A DNA stretch of 64,000 bases, from the NCBI RefSeq assembly GCF_000263715.2, contig NZ_CM001514.1, positions 5,828,498 through 5,892,497 on the forward strand, read 5' to 3'. Below are positions 48,127 to 56,417 of this stretch, piece after piece. This DNA is from Pseudomonas synxantha BG33R (GTDB lineage Bacteria > Pseudomonadota > Gammaproteobacteria > Pseudomonadales > Pseudomonadaceae). Numbering within the stretch: position 1 is the first letter of the stretch; each line of letters opens with the position of its first letter. The translations under genes were made by a program, and so were the position numbers. The notes below the pieces were generated by a model. It saw only the letters and a program-made list of their open reading frames with translations. It searched no databases and was not told the origin of the DNA.

Positions 48127-48531
48127 TCAGCGACCTCCCGCGACGAGAGTCAGCGGTTCTTCGGGCGGCAAGGGCTCGCCCTTGTGGGTGCGGCTGATCA
48201 AGGCGATGGTGCAACCACACACCACGACCGAACCAATGGCCGCGAGCACCGCAACCGGGCCGCCATGCAGCGCCGTTACTACGTTTTGCTGGGCCGCCAT
48301 CGCCACCACCACCGGGATGTACATGGCGCCCCAGAAACCCACGCCCATCTCGCAGTCCTTGGTCATGCCGCCGCGCTTTTGCATCCACAATCGCGCGCAG
48401 ATCAGCAGGATCATCGCGATCCCCACGCCGCCTACGTTGGATTTGACGCCCAGCAACACGCCGAGCATGTCGCCCATGATCACGCCTGCAAGCGTGCAGA
48501 TTGCCAGCAATGCCACACCGTAGATAATCAT
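48127..48531 (-). CDS. madL: Malonate transporter subunit MadL
   Basis: The 134-residue protein has four membrane segments, starting MIIYGVALLAICTLAGVIMGDMLG and containing GVKSNVGGVGIAMILLICARLWMQ. It is the partner of MadM. The ATG at 48531 follows gaggaca at good spacing; a longer in-frame start 15 bases upstream is not supported. Confidence 0.92.
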   Translation of the reverse strand: MIIYGVALLAICTLAGVIMGDMLGVLLGVKSNVGGVGIAMILLICARLWMQKRGGMTKDCEMGVGFWGAMYIPVVVAMAAQQNVVTALHGGPVAVLAAIGSVVVCGCTIALISRTHKGEPLPPEEPLTLVAGGR

Positions 48532-48598
48532 TATTGTTGTCCTCAAAGTGCTCGTTCGAAATTGTTGTTTTTGTGCTTCGAAAGCCTTGGGTGCTGCT

Positions 48599-49498
48599 TT
48601 ATCGGTGGCGGCGTTCCTCCTCTTGCAGCAGGGCCTGCAAGGTATCCAGGCGTGCGCCTTCGCAGGCGATCACCGTGCCTTGTTCGAACACGCGACGTGA
48701 CAGACCAGTGAGCACCGCGCCCGGGGGCAGTTCGATTTGCAGGCGTACGCCACGCTCGTAGGCGCTTTGCACGGTGCCGCGCCAGTCGACGACGCGGCAC
48801 ATATTGAAAGCCAGGTCATCGCGCAGTTGCTCGGGGTTGTGGATAGGTCGCGCGCGCGTGCTGCTCAGGTAGGAGATACGCGGCGCCTTGAGTGGCACGA
48901 ACGCTTGGGCAAGCACCTTGGCCGGCGCTTCCAGCAGCGCACAGTGGGACGGCACGCTCACTGCCAGACGCTTGGCGATGCCGTTGCCTTTGATGCGCTC
49001 GGCGACACGCTGCATCGCCTCATTGCTGCCGGCGATCACGGTCTGGTTGTCGGCGTTTATATTGGCCAGATACACCGGAGTTGCAGCGCTGTGGATATCT
49101 GCCAGCAAGGCTTCAACCGTGGATAAATCGGGGCCGATCAGGGCGGTCATGCCGTAGCCCTGTGGATAAGCCTGTTGCATCAGCTCGCCACGCAGGCTGA
49201 CCAGTTTCAGCGCATCAGCGAAGTCCAGGGCGCCGGCGATGACGGCGGCCGGGTAAGCGCCGATGGACAGGCCCGCCACGTAGTCAGGCGTATGGCGCAA
49301 CTGCTGTGCATGGGCAACGCCGACGATCAGCAGGCACAGTTGCACCGCACGCGTGCTCGCCAAGGCTTGCGCCGAATCGAGCCGACGAACATCTTCACCC
49401 AAGGCATCACTGGCTTCTTCCAGAACCTCGGCCGATAGCGCCTGGAGCATGCCCACGCGCTGGGCGCCCTGCCCCGGAAACACCATCAGGCTGCTCAT
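48599..49498 (-). CDS. mdcH: Malonate decarboxylase epsilon subunit (malonyl-CoA:ACP transacylase)
   Basis: The 299-residue protein has the acyltransferase fold with LMVFPGQGAQRVGML at the N-terminus, the nucleophile in VAGLSIGAYPAAVI (GxSxG) and the partner histidine in VPSHCALL. It loads malonate onto the MdcC carrier during activation of the enzyme. Its ATG overlaps the end of mdcG by 4 bp. Confidence 0.93.
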   Translation of the reverse strand: MSSLMVFPGQGAQRVGMLQALSAEVLEEASDALGEDVRRLDSAQALASTRAVQLCLLIVGVAHAQQLRHTPDYVAGLSIGAYPAAVIAGALDFADALKLVSLRGELMQQAYPQGYGMTALIGPDLSTVEALLADIHSAATPVYLANINADNQTVIAGSNEAMQRVAERIKGNGIAKRLAVSVPSHCALLEAPAKVLAQAFVPLKAPRISYLSSTRARPIHNPEQLRDDLAFNMCRVVDWRGTVQSAYERGVRLQIELPPGAVLTGLSRRVFEQGTVIACEGARLDTLQALLQEEERRHR

Positions 49499-50091
49499 GC
49501 CACGGCCTGCCAGGGGTCGAGCACAAGGTGTGCGCCGCCAACGGTTTTGAGCAGTACGTGGTGTGAGCCTGCGGCCCATTCGCGCAAGGCAACAGCACCA
49601 AACGGGGTTTGCAATTGCAGGTCAACGGCGCATGGCGCGGTGTCGAGTTTCGCCAGCAATGCACGCGCCGAGTTGCGATCAAGCGGCTCGGGCGTGCGCA
49701 GGATCAAATCCAGGTCACTCATGGCATGCAACGCTTCGACGCCGCTCGCCAATTCAAATCCGGCGCTGCCGCTGACGCCCCAGTGATACTGCGCCAACAC
49801 TGGCCGCAGTTGATGGAGCGCCCGCAGCGCCGGTAAATCCCGTGGCGAGATCACCTGGCGCAAGTCTTCGGGCGCCACGCGCCGTTGCACCGCAGCAACA
49901 GGCATCACCGCCCCATAACGCTGCTCACGTAGACGCCCACGTACGCCAACCGCCACTTGACCCGCTTCGGTAATGGCGCGCCGCACCACTACTGGATGAC
50001 CGGCGCTCAGCGCGTCCCGCGCCCAGGCCGGAGCGCCAGCGGGCAGATGCGCCGGCATCATGCCCCAGAGCAAATCGTGGGCGTTCACCAT
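49495..50091 (-). CDS. mdcG: Phosphoribosyl-dephospho-CoA transferase MdcG
   Basis: The 198-residue protein attaches the 2'-(5''-phosphoribosyl)-3'-dephospho-CoA prosthetic group to MdcC. It has a nucleotidyltransferase-like core with SDLDLILRTPEPLD (paired acidic residues) and GVSGSAGFELASG. It overlaps mdcE at the 5' end and mdcH at the 3' end, consistent with translational coupling. Confidence 0.92.
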   Translation of the reverse strand: MVNAHDLLWGMMPAHLPAGAPAWARDALSAGHPVVVRRAITEAGQVAVGVRGRLREQRYGAVMPVAAVQRRVAPEDLRQVISPRDLPALRALHQLRPVLAQYHWGVSGSAGFELASGVEALHAMSDLDLILRTPEPLDRNSARALLAKLDTAPCAVDLQLQTPFGAVALREWAAGSHHVLLKTVGGAHLVLDPWQAVA

Positions 50092-50855
50092 TGTTCCCGC
50101 AGCAGTTGACGTACGTGGCTTGAGGCGGCGCGATTAGTCGCACCGAGACGTCCTTTTAAATCGGGCTGCGCGACATCGTTGATGGCATGCACCAGGCAAT
50201 CGCTGACCCGTACCACATCGTCCGGCGTCGGCTGTTCAATCTGGCTCACCGACAAGGTCTCCCAGAGCAAACCCAGGCTGGCATAGCTGTCGATGTCATA
50301 GGCCATCGGCGGCACGCTGGCGGCCAGGGCTTCCAATTCTTCGACGCTGCGCAGCGTCACCCGCGCCGCCGAAGCCTTGCCCATGGCATGCACCATCACC
50401 CCAGGGTCGCGCAGGGCAATCAAGCGATTGGCCTGGTAACCGTGGGCCAGGAATGCGCCAGACATGGCCTTGCCCACCAGCAGTGCAATCACCGGGTGGC
50501 CGGCCAGGCGTGCGCGAGCGTAGCTGTCGGCAGCGGCGGCCAGGGCCTGGTGAATGCCGAGGGCTTCTTCACGGCGACCATAGGCTTGGCTGGGCACATC
50601 GACGATGGCGATGATGGGGCGTTTGTCACCCGTCACGATGGCTTCATCGACGGCCTTGGCAAGCCCCCAACCTTCCAGCAACCCGACTTCGCCATTGCGT
50701 GCACGCGGGAAGCGGTTATTGGGGTCGGGGACCACGGCGATAAAGCGCACCGCCTGTTCACCCAATACGCCGTCTGCGACTTTCAATGAGTCCGGCAAGC
50801 CCTCTACGAGTGTCGCGCCGACGCTCAATGCGTTGAACCACTGCAACCCTCTCAT
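50085..50855 (-). CDS. mdcE: Malonate decarboxylase gamma subunit
   Basis: The 256-residue crotonase-fold protein (GEVGLLEGWGLAKAVDEAI, PIIAIVDVPSQAYGRREEALG, VGKAMSGAFLAHGYQANRL) forms the decarboxylase with MdcD. Together they release CO2 from malonyl-S-carrier, leaving the acetyl-S-carrier for the next cycle. Its start overlaps the end of mdcD. Confidence 0.93.
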   Translation of the reverse strand: MRGLQWFNALSVGATLVEGLPDSLKVADGVLGEQAVRFIAVVPDPNNRFPRARNGEVGLLEGWGLAKAVDEAIVTGDKRPIIAIVDVPSQAYGRREEALGIHQALAAAADSYARARLAGHPVIALLVGKAMSGAFLAHGYQANRLIALRDPGVMVHAMGKASAARVTLRSVEELEALAASVPPMAYDIDSYASLGLLWETLSVSQIEQPTPDDVVRVSDCLVHAINDVAQPDLKGRLGATNRAASSHVRQLLREQW

Positions 50856-51694
50856 GAGCGTTCTCCCTGATACAGAACGCGAACCGTCGCGGGTTCGATT
50901 TGCGCGGTTGCGTCGAGTTCGGCCAGGCGCGACAGGTAGAAATCAGCGCGCCGGCTGCGGGGTTGTTCGGGCGCACCTTGTTGCAACAGCGCGCTCACGG
51001 TCTGCTGGATCTGCACCACATCGTCCGCCACGTAACGGTCGGCCAAGCCACTGTTGAAACGTTGCTCGCCGCCGGTAAGGCTCCAGATGAAAGGCCGGTC
51101 GCGGGAGTCGTACTCTTGCAGGCCGGCCTCCTGTTCGATGACCTGCGGGCCATTCAAACCCAGGCGCGCTTCACGGGTGACCACCAGGTAACTGCATAGC
51201 CCGGCCGCGATGGACATACCACCGAAACAACCGACACTGCCCGCCACCACACCGACCACCGGCTGGTACTGACGCAGGTCGACAATCGCAGCGTGAATAT
51301 CGGCAATCGCCGCAAGGCCAAGGTTGGCTTCCTGCAAGCGCACGCCGCCGGTTTCCAGCAGCAATACGGCGCGGGTCGGGATGCCGTTGCGGTTATCTTC
51401 GGCGGCCAGTTCCAGAGCGCCTGCGATCTTCGCGCCGCCGACTTCGCCAAGGCTGCCGCCCTGGAAGTTACCTTCGATCGCGGCAATCACCACCGGTAGA
51501 CCAGCGACGCTGCCTTTGGCGATGACCACGCCGTCATCCGCCTGGGGCACTACGCCCTGACGGCTGAGCCACGGCGACATGACCCGTTGGAACGGGTCGA
51601 TCAACTCGCGATAGGTGCCAGCATCCAGCAGCGCCTTGGCGCGCTGCCGCGCACCGAGTTCGACAAAGCTGTGCTTGGTGAGCAATTCAGTCAT
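50852..51694 (-). CDS. mdcD: Malonate decarboxylase beta subunit
   Basis: The 280-residue crotonase/carboxyltransferase-type protein has GVVIAKGSVAGLPVVIAAIEGNFQGGSLGEV, LLLETGGVRLQEANLGLAAIA and VGVVAGSVGCFGGMSIAAGL. It pairs with MdcE in the biotin-independent decarboxylase. The ATG at 51694 overlaps the mdcC stop by a few bases. Confidence 0.94.
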   Translation of the reverse strand: MTELLTKHSFVELGARQRAKALLDAGTYRELIDPFQRVMSPWLSRQGVVPQADDGVVIAKGSVAGLPVVIAAIEGNFQGGSLGEVGGAKIAGALELAAEDNRNGIPTRAVLLLETGGVRLQEANLGLAAIADIHAAIVDLRQYQPVVGVVAGSVGCFGGMSIAAGLCSYLVVTREARLGLNGPQVIEQEAGLQEYDSRDRPFIWSLTGGEQRFNSGLADRYVADDVVQIQQTVSALLQQGAPEQPRSRRADFYLSRLAELDATAQIEPATVRVLYQGERS

Positions 51695-51986
51695 GGCCGA
51701 CCTCCTCGAAACCTTGCTCCAGGCGCAAACGCACCACGCCGGGGGTGGCACCGAAATCGTGGATATCAATCTTCAATGCAGGCGGTGTCTGCTCCTGGAA
51801 GATGCGCTCGAACAGGTGCTGCCAACGTTGCTGCGCGCCATTCACCGAGGTCTGCACCTGGATAGTCAGCGTGCCGGCGGTGCCTGGTTCCAGCAGCACT
51901 TCGAGGTCGCCGGAACCGACACACCCCACCAGCGCACGGCCTTTTGGCGGCTGCCCGGCAGGGAATTCAAAGGATAAGGTTTCCAT
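51687..51986 (-). CDS. mdcC: Malonate decarboxylase acyl carrier protein (delta subunit)
   Basis: The 99-residue carrier begins [12 protein letters not shown] and has the prosthetic-group site Ser25 in VGCVGSGDLEVLLEP, matching the known attachment serine of the family. MdcB makes the prosthetic precursor and MdcG attaches it. The ATG shares a base with the mdcB stop codon (tgatg), so the two are translationally coupled. Confidence 0.95.
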   Translation of the reverse strand: METLSFEFPAGQPPKGRALVGCVGSGDLEVLLEPGTAGTLTIQVQTSVNGAQQRWQHLFERIFQEQTPPALKIDIHDFGATPGVVRLRLEQGFEEVGHD

Positions 51987-52819
51987 CACAACGCTCCGTC
52001 GAGGCGGTCGATAAACAGGCAAGCGGCCAGCAAGTCAGCAGCGCCGCCAGGGGAGGCATTCAGGGCGAGCAGTTGCTGGTCCAGGGCGTGCAGTTGGCGG
52101 CGGCCCGCAAGGGTTGCACTGCCACCGGCATCGAGCACGGCCTGGGCGCCCTGTTGCATGGTGGTCAAGCCTTCGTAGCCAGCGCGGTAGAGCACGCAGG
52201 TGTCGGCCAGCTCGGTCATGATCGCGAGCAAGGCATCCAGGCGGGCATTTTGCTCACCGGCGTTTTGCCCGCGGCTTTTATGCAATTGCGGCAGGCCGCG
52301 TTGCATCACCGAGGGGAAACCCAGCTGTGCCTCTTCGCGAGCACCGCGTGCGCCGTAGCGTTGCGCGACCTGTGCGCCATGGCTTAGTGGTTGCGGCGCA
52401 AAGCGATCGTTAATCAGCGCCAGTTTGGCTGCATTCAGCGTAACGGCACGTGGTTGCAGGGCCGCTGCAGCAGTGAGCAAACCAAGGGCCCAGATCGCAC
52501 CGCGATGGGTATTTACGCCGTGGGTGGTGATGAGCATCGCTTGCTCGCCTTCACGGCCAATACGGCCGAGCGCTTCACGCAGGGGTACACCGACTTCACC
52601 AAATTCAAGGGCGGCCTCGGCCATTTCCTTGAACATCGGCCACAACGACAGCGCCGAGGCGTGCATCAGGCCCAGGTGCAAATCGCTGTGGGCGCCGTTG
52701 CCGCGCCGGTCTACCAAGGCGGGTTTAGGCGACAAATCCGCTTCATCGATCAGCGCGTCGACGGCCATATCCGCCAGGCGATCGGCCAGGCTCAGTTCAT
52801 GCTGTTTGAGAGCGCGCAT
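51986..52819 (-). CDS. mdcB: Triphosphoribosyl-dephospho-CoA synthase
   Basis: The 277-residue CitG/MdcB-family protein makes 2'-(5''-triphosphoribosyl)-3'-dephospho-CoA from dephospho-CoA and ATP. Visible motifs are [22 protein letters not shown] near the N-terminus, [17 protein letters not shown], and a C-terminal [14 protein letters not shown]. It directly follows mdcA. Confidence 0.94.
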   Translation of the reverse strand: MRALKQHELSLADRLADMAVDALIDEADLSPKPALVDRRGNGAHSDLHLGLMHASALSLWPMFKEMAEAALEFGEVGVPLREALGRIGREGEQAMLITTHGVNTHRGAIWALGLLTAAAALQPRAVTLNAAKLALINDRFAPQPLSHGAQVAQRYGARGAREEAQLGFPSVMQRGLPQLHKSRGQNAGEQNARLDALLAIMTELADTCVLYRAGYEGLTTMQQGAQAVLDAGGSATLAGRRQLHALDQQLLALNASPGGAADLLAACLFIDRLDGAL

Positions 52820-54490
52820 TTACCAGCTCCTGAATTTGGCGGGCGGGTTGTACAAGCCACCGGACCACTCCACCAGGTCGGCCACGCTCTTGGCGGCCAA
52901 CAGTTCGCGGGTGGCATCGGTGCGGCGGATACCCAAGTCTTCGGGCAAGGCGATCAAGCCTTCGCGACGCATACGGGCGGTGTCCTTGGGGTTATGGCGC
53001 ATACCGATTGCCGTCACCCCGGCGACGGCAGCGATCATTGCCTGGCGCTCTTCCAGGGAGCGCGCCTTGTAGAGGTAGGCGATGCCTTCTTCGGTGAGCA
53101 AGTGGGTAACGTCGTCGCCGTAGATCATGATCGGCGCCAGCGGCATGCCGCTTTTGCGTGCCACTTCCACCGCGTCGAGGGTGTCGACAAAGGTCGGTTT
53201 GCCGCCTTCCTGGAAGGTCTCGACCATCTGCACCACGAGTTTTTTGCCGCGCTCAAGCAAGGCCTCGGGCGCATCGTCATGGCGCATATCCAGCCAGGCC
53301 GGTGTGCCGTGCCGACGACCACGTGGGTCGTGGCCCATATTCGGCGCACCACCGAAACCGGCAAGGCGGCCACGGGTCACGGTGCTGGAATGCCCGTCGC
53401 CGTCGACTTGCAGGGTGGCGCCGATAAACAGGTCCACCGCGTACTGGCCGGCCAGTTGGCAGAACATGCGGTTGGAGCGCATCGAGCCGTCGCGGCCGGT
53501 GAAGAACACATCCGGGCGGGCGGCGATGTAGTTTTCCATACCCAGTTCGGTGCCGAAGCAGTGCACGCTCTCGACCCAACCGCTTTCAATCGCCGGGATC
53601 AGCGTGGGGTGTGGGTTGAGGGTCCAATTTCGGCAGATCTTGCCCTTGAGCCCCAGGGATTCGCCGTAGGTGGGCAGGATCAATTCGATGGCGGCGGTGT
53701 TGAAGCCGATGCCATGGTTGAGTGACTGCACATTGTGTTTTTCGTAGATGCCACGGATCGCCATCATCGCCATCAACACATGCACCGGTTTGATATGGCG
53801 CGGGTCGCGAGTGAACAGCGGTTCGATGTAGAACGGCTTGTCGGCCACCACCACGAAATCGACCCAGCTTGCGGGGATGTCCACGCGGGGCAAGTCGGTG
53901 ACGTCATCCACCAACTGGTTGACCTGCACAATGACAATGCCATCGCTGAACGCCGCGGGTTCGATCAGCGCCGGGGTGTCTTCGGTGCTGGCGCCGGTGT
54001 AGATATTGCCGGCGCGGTCGGCCATGAAGCCGGCCGAGAGCACCACGTTGGGGATCAGGTCCACCACCAGGCGTGCATAGAGTTCGATGTAGGTATGGAT
54101 CGCGCCGATTTCCAGCAGGCCGTCTTCCAGCAACTGGCTGATGCGCAGGGATTGAGTGCCGGCGAAGGAAAAGTCGAGCTTGCGGGCGATGCCTTTCTCG
54201 AACAAGTCCAAGTGCTCGGCGCGCCCGACACTGGGCATGATCATGTGCAAATCGTGGAGCTTGGCCGGGTCAGCCTTGGCCAGGGAGCGCGAGAGGAAGT
54301 CAGCCTGCTTCTGGTTGTTGCCCTCCAGCACCACGCGGTCGCCTGGGAGGATCAGCGCTTCCAGGGCCTCGACGACCCTGTCGCTGGGCAACACCGCCCC
54401 GTCTGCATACTGTTTGACCAGCCCGAGCCGCCGCTGCTTCTCGTCGCGCCGCCGCGTCCAGCGCGAGTCGGGGGTGATGGTTGTTGTCAT
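52820..54490 (-). CDS. mdcA: Malonate decarboxylase alpha subunit
   Basis: The 556-residue acetyl-S-ACP:malonate ACP transferase swaps acetyl for malonate on MdcC. It is a CoA-transferase-type protein with GDRVVLEGNNQKQADFLSR, DLHMIMPSVGRAEHLDLFEKG and SLNHGIGFNTAAIELILPTYGE. The ATG at 54490 follows ggagcgacc. It is the first gene of the nine-gene operon; a LysR-type inverted repeat lies 83 bp upstream. Confidence 0.95.
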   Translation of the reverse strand: MTTTITPDSRWTRRRDEKQRRLGLVKQYADGAVLPSDRVVEALEALILPGDRVVLEGNNQKQADFLSRSLAKADPAKLHDLHMIMPSVGRAEHLDLFEKGIARKLDFSFAGTQSLRISQLLEDGLLEIGAIHTYIELYARLVVDLIPNVVLSAGFMADRAGNIYTGASTEDTPALIEPAAFSDGIVIVQVNQLVDDVTDLPRVDIPASWVDFVVVADKPFYIEPLFTRDPRHIKPVHVLMAMMAIRGIYEKHNVQSLNHGIGFNTAAIELILPTYGESLGLKGKICRNWTLNPHPTLIPAIESGWVESVHCFGTELGMENYIAARPDVFFTGRDGSMRSNRMFCQLAGQYAVDLFIGATLQVDGDGHSSTVTRGRLAGFGGAPNMGHDPRGRRHGTPAWLDMRHDDAPEALLERGKKLVVQMVETFQEGGKPTFVDTLDAVEVARKSGMPLAPIMIYGDDVTHLLTEEGIAYLYKARSLEERQAMIAAVAGVTAIGMRHNPKDTARMRREGLIALPEDLGIRRTDATRELLAAKSVADLVEWSGGLYNPPAKFRSW

Positions 54491-54572
54491 GGTCGCTCCA
54501 CGGGGTTTGCTGTCGTGGGGCTGTACCTTAGGAGTGAATTCGGGGGCCATCAATCAAGCTCAGCGGCAGACC

Positions 54573-54589
54573 GTTACGCCTGGAGTAAC
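54573..54589. promoter_or_regulatory. Candidate MdcR operator
   Basis: gttac (54573-54577) and gtaac (54585-54589) form a dyad around gcctgga that fits the LysR T-N11-A pattern, 83 bp upstream of the mdcA start. The assignment is by position and pattern only. Confidence 0.45.
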
Positions 54590-54600
54590 AAAGCTCAAAA

Positions 54601-54795
54601 TGTGGGAGGGGGCTTGCCCCAATGCCAGTCAGTTAAGCGGTCATCGCCTACGGTGGGAGCGAGCTTGCTCGCGAAAAACGTCAACGATAACGGGGGCTTG
54701 CTGAATGAACGCAGCGCCTGTGAGTTTTTCGCGAGCAAGCTCGCTCCTACAAAAAGTCCTTAACTGACTGACATTGGGGCAAGCCCCCTCCCACA
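54601..54795. repeat. Nested REPINs
   Basis: The outer arms are 54601-54637 and 54759-54795, 37 bases complementary at all but one position. Inside them is a second, unrelated REP pair (gtgggagcgagcttgctcgc..., 54653-54679 and 54724-54750, one mismatch). The inner pair separates the outer arms by 121 bases, so a REPIN appears to have inserted in the loop of another. The flanks of this region up to 54848 hold no gene. Confidence 0.85.
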
Positions 54796-54819
54796 CTTGC
54801 TTAGTAGCGCCTGCTAGAT

Positions 54820-54861
54820 AGCGGTCCCAAACAAGGACCGATCAGTCCCTATTTGGGACCG
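54820..54861 (-). terminator. Hairpin at the end of the DUF6124-like gene
   Basis: gcggtcccaaa and tttgggaccg pair, with an inner aggac / gtcct stem. The stop codon of the gene lies inside the structure. There is no long T run, so it may act as an RNA-stabilising end and not as a classic terminator. Confidence 0.55.
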
Positions 54862-55103
54862 TTTGAAAATTCCGGCGAAGGGCTGATTTGCTCAAGTGCC
54901 CTATCGACCAACAACTGACCGAACTCTGCCATTTGCTGGATCCCAAGCATGACGGCGCGCTGGGAAGTGTCCAGGTCGAAAGCCAGGTTGCAGGTGAGTG
55001 CGTTGAGGGAGGACAGGGTTTCGCTGGCGTTGACCAGCAGGGTTTCGGTGTTTTGGTGGGGGTTTACGGTGAAGAGGGGTGGATTGGGGGTAGGTTTGAT
55101 CAT
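54849..55103 (-). CDS. DUF6124-family small protein behind a structured leader
   Basis: The 84-residue protein (MIKPTPNPPLFTVNPHQNTE, then TLLVNASETLSSLNALTCNL, LDTSQRAVMLGIQQMAEFGQLLVDRAL) matches the DUF6124 pattern: a short TPNPP start followed by two helices. The family is multi-copy in Pseudomonas and has no known function. The start is fixed by ggag 9 bases upstream, within the segment predicted to pair with the leader loop. It is divergent from the HigA-like gene. Confidence 0.8.
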   Translation of the reverse strand: MIKPTPNPPLFTVNPHQNTETLLVNASETLSSLNALTCNLAFDLDTSQRAVMLGIQQMAEFGQLLVDRALEQISPSPEFSNGPK

Positions 55104-55242
55104 GATTTACAGCTCCGATATGTGATGGAAGCTGCCCTCTTCCGCTTGCACGCGAATCAAGGTGGCAGCTGTGCGCAGGTGTGCAAGACCGGGCATATCG
55201 GACCCCGGCAGACTCCGAAGAGTCTCCCACGCACAGCCGCCA
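55104..55242 (-). promoter_or_regulatory. Second copy of the structured leader RNA
   Basis: On the minus strand, P1 pairs tggcggctgtgcg (55242-55230) with cgcacagctgcca (55175-55163). P2 is agactc-ttcg-gagtct (55225-55210). P3 is ccggg with cccgg (55208-55204 and 55193-55189). The P3 loop contains tccgatatg (55202-55194), exactly complementary to catatcgga (55122-55114), which overlaps the Shine-Dalgarno ggag (55116-55113). The architecture matches 9601-9735 while the pairing sequences differ, supporting real base pairing. Confidence 0.75.
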
Positions 55243-55261
55243 TAACGAGTACAGCAGGCAT

Positions 55262-55292
55262 AAAAAACGCCCGTTGAATGGCTATGGGCGTT
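55262..55292 (-). terminator. Terminator-like hairpin before the second leader
   Basis: On the minus strand aacgccc and gggcgtt pair and are followed by a run of six Ts. No gene upstream on this strand needs it, since the neighbour is divergent, so it may belong to the leader as an attenuator or end a small RNA. Confidence 0.6.
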
Positions 55293-55315
55293 GGTGCGCC
55301 GACATGTAACCGGAC

Positions 55316-55489
55316 TTGCACGTCCGTGTCACCGTTTTTTGCGATGACGGGACGAAGACTAGGCGTGCGGACCTCTCACCACAAGTTCATGCGCGGCCCA
55401 AAATCTTGCAGGAAAAATCCGAAGCCTTTTATGTCGAAGAGCATGCAGGAAGTTTCATACAGCGTTTTGGGGTTGTTGCTTGGAACTAG
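55316..55489 (+). CDS. Possible 57-residue protein upstream of the HigA-like gene
   Basis: A frame with a TTG start reads HVRVTVFCDDGTKTRRADL, then KILQEKSEAFYVEEHAGSF and IQRFGVVAWN before a stop. The residue pattern looks protein-like, but there is no ATG and no clear ribosome site, and codon use includes rare AGG and ATA. It may be a remnant. It ends 49 bp before the antitoxin-like gene; it does not resemble HigB. Confidence 0.3.
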   Translation: MHVRVTVFCDDGTKTRRADLSPQVHARPKILQEKSEAFYVEEHAGSFIQRFGVVAWN

Positions 55490-55538
55490 TCTTTCTAGCC
55501 TTCACGGTTGAATGCCCATAGTCGAAGGACGCACCAAC

Positions 55539-55826
55539 ATGCCGATGCACAACCCACCTCACCCAGGTGAAATTTTACTTGAGGACGTTATCCCAGCCTT
55601 GGGCATCACCATTACCGAGATGGCGCGACGTCTTGGCTTCGCCCGCGAGACTTTTTCAAGGATCTTGCATGGCCACGCCCCGGTCAGCCCGGACCTTGCC
55701 GTTCGGTTGGAACGGGCTGGCGTGAGTAAAGCCCAATTATGGTTGTCGATGCAAAGTGCCTACGACTTATGGCAGGCCGAGCATCGGGAGCAACCGGTAA
55801 TTGAGCGGTTTGCGCGGATTGATTGA
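55539..55826 (+). CDS. HigA-like antitoxin / XRE-family regulator
   Basis: The 95-residue protein begins MPMHNPPHPGEILLEDVIPALGI and has a helix-turn-helix (ITEMARRLGFARETFSRILHGHAPVSPDLAVRLE), then QLWLSMQSAYDLWQAE. This is the HigA/VapI pattern of type II antitoxins. A HigB toxin gene, normally just upstream, is not seen, so it looks orphaned. The ATG at 55539 follows aaggacg; an upstream in-frame start at 55512 is less likely. Confidence 0.85.
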   Translation: MPMHNPPHPGEILLEDVIPALGITITEMARRLGFARETFSRILHGHAPVSPDLAVRLERAGVSKAQLWLSMQSAYDLWQAEHREQPVIERFARID

Positions 55827-55850
55827 GATCTTGGGCCAAGCACAATTCAG

Positions 55851-55938
55851 TGTGGGAGCTGGCTTGCCTGCGATAGCGGTCTGTCAAATACAGATGTATT
55901 GCTGACCCACCGCTATCGCAGGCAAGCCAGCTCCCACA
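55851..55938. repeat. REPIN, left copy flanking chpC-chpA
   Basis: The 88-bp repeat has arms gtgggagctggcttgcctgc and its complement around a loop with ctgtcaaatacagatgtatt. The whole 88 bp recurs in inverted orientation at 62287-62374 and reads as identical. Confidence 0.9.
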
Positions 55939-55961
55939 TTGGAATTTCACAAGGCTTATGT

Positions 55962-56417
55962 TCAGGCCAGGCCGGACTCAACCAGCAGCGCCTCCAACCC
56001 CATCAAATCCGGCACCTTCGCCACCTGCTCGCCCACCTGCACCGCCGCCAGTTCCAGCGGGCACAGCGGCACGTCCACATAGCTCAACTCGCTGTCGAGT
56101 TTGTACGAGCGGGGAATGCCCTGGATCACCAGTGCAATGAATTTCAACGTGGGCCTGCCACCCAAGGCATTCAACACTACGATCCGCGAACGTTCGCCGG
56201 TCACGCTGGCTTCACCGCACACGGCTTCAAAGCTGATCAAGGGGATTTGCCGATCACGCCAGGTCACTTGCCGCAGGTACCACGGCGGTGCATCGCTGGC
56301 CGGTTCGCCGCGCTGGAAGTCGATCAGCTCGGCGATGGCCACGTTGGGCAGCACCAGGTGGCGGTCGGCCAGGGGCAGCAGCAGGCCGGTGAGTTGGCTG
56401 GCGCGGTGGTCAAGCAT
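55962..56417 (-). CDS. chpC: CheW-like chemosensory adaptor ChpC
   Basis: The 151-residue protein has the CheW fold: LTGLLLPLADRHLVLPNVAIAELIDF, WRDRQIPLISFEAVCGE, and LKFIALVIQGIPRSYKLD. It lies directly after chpA (8-bp overlap), where ChpC is found in other pseudomonads. It should link receptors to the ChpA kinase. No ChpB methylesterase gene lies between them. Confidence 0.87.
   Translation of the reverse strand: MLDHRASQLTGLLLPLADRHLVLPNVAIAELIDFQRGEPASDAPPWYLRQVTWRDRQIPLISFEAVCGEASVTGERSRIVVLNALGGRPTLKFIALVIQGIPRSYKLDSELSYVDVPLCPLELAAVQVGEQVAKVPDLMGLEALLVESGLA

Noticed and set aside
49495..54490. mdc genes as acetyl-CoA or biotin-dependent carboxylase subunits
   Set aside because: The carrier has the Ser25 prosthetic-group site and MdcB and MdcG are present, so this is the biotin-independent malonate decarboxylase.
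54601..54795. Repeat cluster as a CRISPR array
   Set aside because: The repeats are inverted REP pairs with no equal-length direct repeats or spacers, and no cas genes are near.
55278..55511. A 77-codon plus-strand frame upstream of the HigA-like gene
   Set aside because: The translation lacks any recognisable pattern, and a different frame in the same stretch looks more protein-like.
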